NCBI RefSeq assembly: GCF_003667705.1
Contig: NZ_CP033019.1
Coordinates: forward strand, 992,001 to 1,056,000
Direction: 5' to 3'
From: Janthinobacterium agaricidamnosum
GTDB lineage: Bacteria > Pseudomonadota > Gammaproteobacteria > Burkholderiales > Burkholderiaceae_D
Length of the DNA: 64,000 bases
Shown piece by piece: positions 58,521 to 64,000 of the stretch. The notes below the pieces were generated by a model. It was not told the DNA's origin, searched no databases, and worked only from the letters and a program-made list of their open reading frames with translations. A program made the position numbers and the translations under genes. Every line of letters begins with the position of its first letter. The stretch's first letter is position 1.

Positions 58521-59137
58521 GGATAGATGGTGAGAGTGTCGATGGTATGGGATGCGCCGCTTTGTAACAGCGTGCCGCGCACTTCGATGGTTTCCGCGAT
58601 CCAGGGATACACGGTCATGCTGTCGCCGTGGTAGGCGCAAGCGCCCGCGTAGACGTTGCCACGGCTTTCCAGATAAATGGCCAGGCCCGTCATGTGACGG
58701 CTGACGGGCTTGGCGTCGGCAATCAGGCGTTCCATTTCCTGAAACATGGCATCTGTGATGCCCGAGTCCAGCACGCCGACATCGAGACGGAAAGTGCCGG
58801 GCACGCCGGGCGGTGAGGTTTGCCACCATTCGGTGATGCGGATCAAATAGCCCAGGGACTCGACCACGCGGCGCACGGCGGCAATCGTGCCCTTGTGCTT
58901 GTGGATGAAGTAGGACGCCTTGATCGTGCCGCGCTTGATCGACTCGGGCCAGGCGTCGTCCCAGCGGTCGACGGAACACGCCCACGCCAGGAATGGGAGC
59001 AAGGCAACGGGGCAGCGGTCGGCATTCCACAGGTCGCGCAGCGGCACGGGCACGTTGACCAGCTCGGCGCAGGCCACGGCAATGGCGCGTTCCAGCGCCG
59101 TGGTATTCGACGGCAGGGTGGGCACAGTCTTATTCAT
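58517..59137 (-). CDS. I: phage tail protein gpI
   Basis: 206 aa. LPSNTTALERAIAVACAELVNVPVPLRDLWNADRCPVALLPFLAWACSVDRWDDAWPE is unmistakable for P2 gpI-type baseplate proteins. Connects fibres to the baseplate. Overlaps gpJ by 8 bp. Confidence 0.93.
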   Translation of the reverse strand: MNKTVPTLPSNTTALERAIAVACAELVNVPVPLRDLWNADRCPVALLPFLAWACSVDRWDDAWPESIKRGTIKASYFIHKHKGTIAAVRRVVESLGYLIRITEWWQTSPPGVPGTFRLDVGVLDSGITDAMFQEMERLIADAKPVSRHMTGLAIYLESRGNVYAGACAYHGDSMTVYPWIAETIEVRGTLLQSGASHTIDTLTIYP

Positions 59138-60041
59138 CGAGCACCACCACGTTCAAGTTGATGGCGGTGCAGCGTGCGGCCTGGGTGGCGTCCAGCTCGA
59201 TATCGGTGGCCGGGCTGGTCAAGACGACCTTGCGCACGCCCTCGACGTGGACGGCGGCGCTGCAGGCGGAACGGTAGATGCTGTGCCCCAACGGGCGGCG
59301 TGGCTGCGACACGCGCGCGGCGTTGGCTTGCGCGGCGGCTAGCAAAATCGGCACTTCCGGGCCGACGCCGATAAACAAGGTGGCCTCGATCTGGTAATCG
59401 ACGACCTGGGCGGCTTCCACGCTCAAGCGGTCGCCCAGGGGGCGCACGTCCTCGGCGTTGAGCGCGCGCGCCACGGTGGCCAGCAGTGCAGCGTCGGCGA
59501 TGCCGGTGGCGTTGTTGGCCAGCACCGTGACGGTGACGTGCGCCGGCGCCGGGCTGGTGGCGCTTGCGTCTTTGATGCGGCCGTCGCTGCTGCGGGCGTG
59601 GAATTCATAGGAGGCTTTCGGGCCGGCCACGGACAGGCCGTCCGGCGCTTCCTGGATGCGCAGGCGGTAGGCGTCGTTGTCTTCCATGACGGCCGCCACA
59701 GGTGGCAGGGCGTTGGGATTGGCTGGCGTGATGGTCAGGCGCGCCACGTTGACGTTGGCGCCCAGTTGATCGAGGTCGCCATCGAGGGCAAACGCCAGCA
59801 TGACGGCCTTGCCCGCCTCGTTGACGCGGTTGCGCAGGATGGTTTCCTGATATGCGTTTTCTTCCAGCAGCTTGGTGGCCGGTTCCGATTCCAGTTCCAA
59901 CAGGGCCGTGACTGCCGCGCGCTCGGCTTCCGGCAGCAGGCTGACCAGATGCGTCTTGCGGCCGGCTAGGATGGCTTCGAAGTCCAGCACCTCGACTACG
60001 CTTGGCGCGGGCAATTGGGTCAGGTCGATGGGCGTGCTCAT
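59130..60041 (-). CDS. J: baseplate assembly protein gpJ
   Basis: 303 aa. Starts IDLTQLPAPSVVEVLDFEAILAGRKTHLVSLLPEAERA; later AFALDGDLDQLGANVNVARL, ENDAYRLRIQEAPDGLSVAG and DVRPLGDRLSVEAAQVVDY are family landmarks of the T4 gp6-like wedge protein. Part of the W-J-I baseplate block. Confidence 0.93.
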   Translation of the reverse strand: MSTPIDLTQLPAPSVVEVLDFEAILAGRKTHLVSLLPEAERAAVTALLELESEPATKLLEENAYQETILRNRVNEAGKAVMLAFALDGDLDQLGANVNVARLTITPANPNALPPVAAVMEDNDAYRLRIQEAPDGLSVAGPKASYEFHARSSDGRIKDASATSPAPAHVTVTVLANNATGIADAALLATVARALNAEDVRPLGDRLSVEAAQVVDYQIEATLFIGVGPEVPILLAAAQANAARVSQPRRPLGHSIYRSACSAAVHVEGVRKVVLTSPATDIELDATQAARCTAINLNVVVLDE

Positions 60042-60382
60042 ACGATGCCGCCTTGCTTGACGGGCACGGCCAAGGTGATGCCCTCGCTATTCGCCGTGCC
60101 GTCCAGCAGCAGGGTGATGGCGCCGTCCGTGTCGCGCGTGAGCTGTACGCTGGCGAGCTGCAGGCGCGGCTCCCAGCGGCGCAGGGCAAAGGCGGTGGCG
60201 GCGTAGATGCGCAACTGCGTGGCGCTATTTAAGGGCTGGTCGATCAGCTCGGGCACCTCGGAACCATAGCGGCGGCGCCGGATGCGCGAACCCATGGGCG
60301 TGGTGAGAATGTCGGTCACGGACTGGCGCAGGTGATCCAGGCCCGTCAGGCTGCGCCCGGTGGCGGCGTGCATGCCCATCAT
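60038..60382 (-). CDS. W: baseplate protein gpW
   Basis: 114 aa: TGLDHLRQSVTDILTTPMGSRIRRRRYGSEVPELIDQPLNSATQLRIYAATAFALRRWEPR is the gp25-like wedge pattern. Start could be any of three close Met codons. Overlaps both neighbours by 4 bp. Confidence 0.93.
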   Translation of the reverse strand: MMGMHAATGRSLTGLDHLRQSVTDILTTPMGSRIRRRRYGSEVPELIDQPLNSATQLRIYAATAFALRRWEPRLQLASVQLTRDTDGAITLLLDGTANSEGITLAVPVKQGGIV

Positions 60383-61041
60383 GCTTGCGGCCCGCCCGAC
60401 TGGTCGCCGCCGGCCTTGACGCCGCCGTGCGGGTGCTTGGCCAGGCTGATGGCGCCGGCCAGCACGTCCTCGCTGGCTGTGACTTTGCCTTGCACGGCCA
60501 TGGCCACGCCGCCAGCGGCGCCGGCCTTGGCGTTCACTCCGCCGTTCAGGGTGGTGGTGCCTTCCACAGTGGTGGACTGCATGACGATCAGGTTTTTCAT
60601 GACGGTCAGGTCGCCCGTGCAGATGGTGCTGGGCGCGTTCGACGTCACCTTGTCGGCCGTGATGGTGGCGGTACCGCCAGGCAGGGTAGCCGTCAGGGCG
60701 TGGGCCGCGTGGTCATACTGCACCACGGCGCCGTCGGGGTAATGCGTGGTGTGGATGGTGTCGCTGGTTTCGGGCGCGTCAAATTCCTGCGAGTACAGTG
60801 CCGGAACGATGATGCCGCGCGTCAGGTCGCCGCCCGGGGAAAAGACGATGACCTGTTCGCCGACGGTGGGCGCTGACCAGGTGCGCGTGCTGCCCGCGCG
60901 GCGCGTGGCCCATTTCAGCCACTCGGTGGTGAGGGTTGGCCCGAGTCGCACGCGCGCCTTGGCCCCTTTGACCTCGGCAATGGTGCCCAGGCGGATCAGG
61001 TTTTGCAGCAAGCGGAGGAGGTCGGACAGGTCGGCGTTCAT
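60379..61041 (-). CDS. V: baseplate assembly/spike protein gpV
   Basis: 220 aa. LLRLLQNLIRLGTIAEVKGAKARVRLG begins the OB-fold of the spike; VGEQVIVFSPGGDLTRGIIVPALYS follows, then a beta-helix with repeated TATI, VTSNAP and TVMKNLIVMQSTTVEGTTTLNG, and a tip segment containing KHPHGGVKAGG with His residues that can hold an iron. Cell-puncturing device. The ATG at MNADLSD begins the conserved part. Confidence 0.9.
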   Translation of the reverse strand: MNADLSDLLRLLQNLIRLGTIAEVKGAKARVRLGPTLTTEWLKWATRRAGSTRTWSAPTVGEQVIVFSPGGDLTRGIIVPALYSQEFDAPETSDTIHTTHYPDGAVVQYDHAAHALTATLPGGTATITADKVTSNAPSTICTGDLTVMKNLIVMQSTTVEGTTTLNGGVNAKAGAAGGVAMAVQGKVTASEDVLAGAISLAKHPHGGVKAGGDQSGGPQA

Positions 61042-61187
61042 GCAATGCATGTTGCCGAAGTCCGCGTGCGGATGCACGCGGGGGCGGGTTGATAAGCGGA
61101 TTAGTGACTTTTGCGGTTCTTCGTGGGCTTCTGCTGGCTTGTGATCAGGGGCTAAATTTGAGGTTGGTAGGTCTTATTTCTGAGCGA

Positions 61188-61769
61188 TCAAGATTTCACG
61201 CTAGACGACTTTGCCTTTGAAATGGCGGCCTTAGCTTCGTTCAATAAAGAACGGATTTTTTCAGCATCGGCCAGCTTGAGAAATGCTGAGGTCTTACCAA
61301 TTCTGCCACTCGACACTGCGAAACTTACTTCGCCATTTGTGCCGGAGAATACGGTCATGGATAAGTCGCCTTTTGTTCTATACTGGGCCTCAAAGTTACC
61401 CAATGTAGTCACATTTCGTTCTATTTTGCTGATGTAGTCCAAGCCCCGAATAAGAGAATCAATTTCTTCCTCGTCAATGAATGAAGTACTTTGGCGTTCA
61501 AGCCTTCCCGATTCTTTGACTTCAAACGAAACTCCGTATTGGACAGATTTTGGGTTACTCGCGTCTCGAAACTCGCGTACGTCTATTGATACTCGTCCCA
61601 TGCCATTGACAACACCTATAGTCGAGAAGCCTTTTACGATTACGATACCAGTTCTTGCTGAAAATGCTTCTAGTTTCGTTGCTGGGGGGGCCTTGGTTGC
61701 GTCGGCTTGTTCTTGCGCATTGACCAGTAGAGGAATAGCAAGCAGGGTGATTGAAAGAAAGTGACGCAT
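61188..61769 (-). CDS. exported moron-type protein between V and S
   Basis: 193 aa with signal peptide (MRHFLSITLLAIPLLVNA-Q). No Cys in the mature part; beta-rich (ITIDVREFRDASNP-like strands) with a Lys/Ser-rich end. The gene is AT-richer than its neighbours, has about 145-bp gaps on both sides and breaks the otherwise tight late operon. Likely a lysogenic-conversion or moron gene with its own promoter. Family unknown. Confidence 0.65.
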   Translation of the reverse strand: MRHFLSITLLAIPLLVNAQEQADATKAPPATKLEAFSARTGIVIVKGFSTIGVVNGMGRVSIDVREFRDASNPKSVQYGVSFEVKESGRLERQSTSFIDEEEIDSLIRGLDYISKIERNVTTLGNFEAQYRTKGDLSMTVFSGTNGEVSFAVSSGRIGKTSAFLKLADAEKIRSLLNEAKAAISKAKSSSVKS

Positions 61770-61917
61770 TGTTGCTCCAAATGAGTGTTGTGATGACTAG
61801 AATAATAGGCAAGCAAAGATCGTGTACATATTTGACCTGATCAATATGTGACAATTAGTGCTCGCTGGACTCTAACTCATTTGGCAACTAATATCAGCAA
61901 GAATCATTGTTCGGATT

Positions 61918-62385
61918 CTAGATTTGACATAGATGTCGTAATAAGGATTCACGTACTAAGCTCTGATCCTGTTCGTTGATTCCAATAAGGGGCCGCGCTA
62001 CATAGGTGTATATCGCCCCCTTTTTTGATACCCGATCTGGTCGCCCAAACTGATGGACGCGCGCCACGCGCGCCACCCAGCCAAAGAACCCGACCTCGAT
62101 CTGATCGCCGGTTGCCTTTACTTTCAGGTGTTTGGCAGTGCGAATCTTGGCGAACATGGCCGCCTTCTGCCGCTTGATCCTTCCATTCTTCCCCTTGAAT
62201 TCCTTGCGCCGCTTGCGCGCTGGATAGGCCGTGCCATCCGGCCCCTGCTGCGCCTTGATGCGCTGCGCTTGGCTGCGGCGCAGGTCGATGGCCACCTTGT
62301 GGTTGATGGCGCGGCGCTGGGCCGGCTGCAGCTTGGCCAGCAGGGCGCCGGCCCAGGCTTCCAGTGCATGCAGGTCGTCGCTCAT
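61918..62385 (-). CDS. S: phage virion morphogenesis/tail completion protein gpS
   Basis: 155 aa. HALEAWAGALLAKLQPAQRRAINHKVAIDLRRSQAQRIKAQQGPDGTAYPARK is the gpS signature; GFFGWVARVARVHQFGRPD follows. Needed for tail completion in P2. The start overlaps gpR by 4 bp. The ATG at MSDDLHA is favoured. Confidence 0.92.
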   Translation of the reverse strand: MSDDLHALEAWAGALLAKLQPAQRRAINHKVAIDLRRSQAQRIKAQQGPDGTAYPARKRRKEFKGKNGRIKRQKAAMFAKIRTAKHLKVKATGDQIEVGFFGWVARVARVHQFGRPDRVSKKGAIYTYVARPLIGINEQDQSLVRESLLRHLCQI

Positions 62386-62870
62386 GGCGTGGCCTCGGGC
62401 GTGCGCCATTCGGCCAGCAGCGTCTCGCCGGCGTACAACTTCCAGAACTCGTCCGCATAGGCGGGCATGTGCTGTATCTCGGCCAGGTGCTTGATGTCGA
62501 GGCGGCCCGCCTCGCCGGCCTTGACTGCCACGCGTTCGGTCAGGTCCAGCTTGATGGAAATGTCGACCGTTTCGTGGTTATTAAAATCGACCTCGAAGGC
62601 GATACCGTGCCTGCGCGTTTCCTCGTTGGCCATCAGGTCGAGCTGATGCACTTTCAGCCAGGCGATTAGGGCCACCATGATGGCGTCCGCGTCGCCCGCG
62701 TAATCGGTGACGATCAGGTTGAGCTTGAAGCGGTATTCGAAGGAGAGGGAGGCGGTGGCCGACGCCACCACGTTGCCTTCGTCGGCGAAGACCAGCAGGC
62801 GGTCGGGATCGCGCTGCAGGTCGGGGATGGCGGCGGCCAGGTGCTGGCGCAGGCTATTCGGTTTGTACAT
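62382..62870 (-). CDS. R: phage tail completion protein gpR
   Basis: 162 aa. YKPNSLRQHLAAAIPDLQRDPDRLLVFADEGNVVASATASLSFEYRFKLNLIVTDYAGD is typical of P2 gpR. Its start overlaps the end of the Rz-like gene by 17 bp. Confidence 0.92.
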   Translation of the reverse strand: MYKPNSLRQHLAAAIPDLQRDPDRLLVFADEGNVVASATASLSFEYRFKLNLIVTDYAGDADAIMVALIAWLKVHQLDLMANEETRRHGIAFEVDFNNHETVDISIKLDLTERVAVKAGEAGRLDIKHLAEIQHMPAYADEFWKLYAGETLLAEWRTPEATP

Positions 62871-63366
62871 GGTAGGCGTCTCGTACTAGGTTGTAGGCGT
62901 CGATGCAGGCGTTCAGCTGGCGGGCGGCGTCGTCGCCGTCGCCGGCAATGGTGTCAAGAGCTGCCGCAGTCGCTGGGTCAAGTTCGGCGCGCGTTTCATG
63001 CCGATTGCTTGCGGCAGCGGAGGTATCTGCAGTGGCGGCGCACTGGCCGCCGGCGACGGGGATTGACAGGCGCACAGCGCCGCTGCGCACGTCATCGTTA
63101 AAACGGTCACGTTCAGTTTTCGCATGGGTTTGTTCCTGGGTGAGGTGGTCGGCGCGCTGCGCCAGGACGGCGCCGGCTGCGCGCTCCAAGGTGAGCACGC
63201 GGGCGGTGGCCTGGGCCAGTGCGGTGGCGGAGGTGGTTGTTTGGATAGCGGCCGCCCGCTGCAGTTCGGCGATGCTGGCGTCTTTGCGCCAGCCCTGCAC
63301 CGTCCAGCCGGCCAGAGCGCCGCACAGGAGAACAGCGGCCAGTGGGCGCCAGGTGGGTGCTGTCAC
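62854..63366 (-). CDS. Rz-like i-spanin (LysB position)
   Basis: 170 aa with a GTG start overlapping the endolysin stop. One N-terminal membrane helix (PLAAVLLCGALAGWTVQGW), then a long coiled coil (ASIAELQRAAAIQTTTSATALAQATARV) and an end with AALDTIAGDGDDAARQLNACIDAYN. Inner-membrane half of the spanin pair that fuses the envelope at lysis. Contains the o-spanin gene in another frame. Confidence 0.82.
   Translation of the reverse strand: MTAPTWRPLAAVLLCGALAGWTVQGWRKDASIAELQRAAAIQTTTSATALAQATARVLTLERAAGAVLAQRADHLTQEQTHAKTERDRFNDDVRSGAVRLSIPVAGGQCAATADTSAAASNRHETRAELDPATAAALDTIAGDGDDAARQLNACIDAYNLVRDAYHVQTE
62913..63125 (-). CDS. Rz1-like o-spanin lipoprotein nested in the Rz gene
   Basis: 70 aa. 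Lipoprotein signal with lipobox LCAC (lipid on Cys20) and Pro-rich mature part (PPLQIPPLPQ). It lies wholly inside the i-spanin gene in a different frame, the arrangement of lambda Rz/Rz1 and P2 LysB/LysC. Confidence 0.82.
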   Translation of the reverse strand: MRKLNVTVLTMTCAAALCACQSPSPAASAPPLQIPPLPQAIGMKRAPNLTQRLRQLLTPLPATATTPPAS

Positions 63367-63923
63367 ATGGCCACCCGTTCCTTGATCCAGCCGAACAGAA
63401 AACGGCGCTGGGTTTTGTTGGCCTCGGTGATTTCCAGGTAGCGCGCTGCCTGCAGGCCGTTCAGGGCGCGCAGCAGCACGGTGGCGCCTTCCTGGCCGCG
63501 CCATTTCAGGAACGCGGCCAACGCGCCCAGCGACTGCGCGCCCAGGCGGCCGTCGACGAACAGGGCGGGATAGCGGGCGCCCGTGTCATTAAAACCGTTC
63601 AGCCAGCGCTGCAGGAATTCGGCCGCGCGGTGCGGCCCCATGTTCACGCCCGTGTCGATGACTTCGGCGCCGATGCCGGCATGCAGGGCCAGCACCTGGT
63701 CGAACTTGGGTTCCGTGATGTAGCGGGCCGTGTAGATGGCGCGCGCCACCGATACAGGCAGGTCGCGCATCGGCCCCGTGTAGCCGTTGGCACGCGCCAC
63801 CGCCACGGTGATGCCGTAATTGGTTTCCCCGCCCTTGTCTTGCGGGTCGTTCACATAGCCGCCTTCGGCGCGCAGGATGGCGTCGATGACGCGTGCGATC
63901 AGGGGATTTTCCACGGTGGCCAT
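63363..63923 (-). CDS. endolysin, glycoside hydrolase 108 type
   Basis: 186 aa. ILRAEGGYVNDPQDKGGETNYGIT gives catalytic Glu20; later VIDTGVNMGPHRAAEFLQRWLNG and the C-terminal peptidoglycan-binding GRLGAQSLGALAAFL follow. N-acetylmuramidase that breaks the cell wall at lysis. No signal peptide, so a holin must release it. TGATG overlap with the upstream gene. Confidence 0.9.
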   Translation of the reverse strand: MATVENPLIARVIDAILRAEGGYVNDPQDKGGETNYGITVAVARANGYTGPMRDLPVSVARAIYTARYITEPKFDQVLALHAGIGAEVIDTGVNMGPHRAAEFLQRWLNGFNDTGARYPALFVDGRLGAQSLGALAAFLKWRGQEGATVLLRALNGLQAARYLEITEANKTQRRFLFGWIKERVAM

Positions 63924-64000
63924 CAATGTTCCTTCGCGTCTTTGACCAGCTCGGCGATGTCCTTGTCGCTGCGGCGCTGGAACCACAGGGCCACGGCGCG
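63923..64000 (-). CDS. partial gene, C-terminal end, probable holin or lysis-cassette protein
   Basis: Only 25 residues remain before the window edge (RAVALWFQRR, then a charged SDKDIAELVKDAKEH end). Its stop shares a base with the endolysin start. Position before the endolysin suits a holin, whose cytoplasmic tails are often charged like this. The rest lies outside the window. Confidence 0.5.
   Translation of the reverse strand, partial: RAVALWFQRRSDKDIAELVKDAKEH

Larger units (their letters stand above)
42197..64000. mobile_element. P2-like prophage, left part; continues past the window
   Basis: Tyrosine integrase, gpA-type rolling-circle protein, Ogr activator, an Xre repressor, and late genes in P2 order D, U, T, E', E, FII, FI, fibre assembly, fibre, I, J, W, V, S, R, spanins and endolysin. 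All except the lysogeny operon are on the minus strand. The left boundary lies between the lactate dehydrogenase stop and the integrase stop; no att repeat was recognised there. Capsid, terminase and the right end are outside the window. Confidence 0.93.

Overview
The window looks like chromosome of a GC-rich betaproteobacterium, most likely Oxalobacteraceae close to Janthinobacterium, Massilia or Herbaspirillum. This is inferred from GC-rich codon use, gene content and protein flavour, not from a marker gene. No rRNA, intact tRNA or CRISPR array was seen.

Region 1 (1-13.6 kb) is ordinary chromosome: small conserved proteins, an NAD-salvage pair (nicotinamidase-like hydrolase and PncB), a DJ-1/PfpI protein, a NarX/NarL-like two-component pair next to a Crp/Fnr regulator, an MFS exporter divergent from an HxlR regulator that is translationally coupled to a D-amino-acid dehydrogenase, and a MerR/TipAS regulator with its operator dyad.

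Region 2 (13.6-26.5 kb) is a deoxysugar catabolic cluster on the plus strand. It holds an L-galactonate-type Zn dehydrogenase, a tagaturonate-reductase-like protein, a GntR regulator with two predicted winged helices, a split UxaA-type dehydratase, an aldo/keto reductase, a COG3618 lactonase, a mutarotase, a 2-keto-3-deoxy-fuconate-type SDR, an FAH-family hydrolase and a ribose-type ABC importer. Together these fit non-phosphorylating L-fucose degradation to pyruvate and lactate. The first two enzymes could add an L-galactose branch. Palindromic repeats, a 120-bp MITE-like element and hairpins sit between the genes. Two promoters sharing a TTTGTACG box lie in front.

Region 3 (26.5-42.1 kb) is accessory and mixed. 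It holds tandem REP-like repeats, an SMP-30-like lipoprotein, a hybrid-type sensor kinase and a diguanylate cyclase. It also holds three copies of a module pairing a leaderless MepA-like (LAS-type) murein peptidase with a small exported Cys-containing protein, read here as antibacterial effector and periplasmic immunity. One effector copy is frameshifted, and that module is flanked by a 74-bp direct repeat. A 25-bp tmRNA/tRNA 3' end with its terminator marks an old attachment site at 37.7 kb, followed by TfoX-like and MepB genes, a large serine recombinase and a D-lactate dehydrogenase.

Region 4 (42.2-64 kb, running off the right edge) is a P2-like prophage. Integrase, excisionase, gpA replication protein, Ogr and small early genes lie in one minus-strand run. 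A plus-strand lysogeny operon (Xre repressor, exported protein, membrane protein) follows. Then come the late genes in P2 order from D through U, T, E+E', FII, FI, fibre, I, J, W, V, S, R and spanins to the endolysin. The tail genes include a clear programmed -1 frameshift site. An AT-richer exported moron gene lies between V and S. Capsid and terminase genes are expected beyond the right edge.
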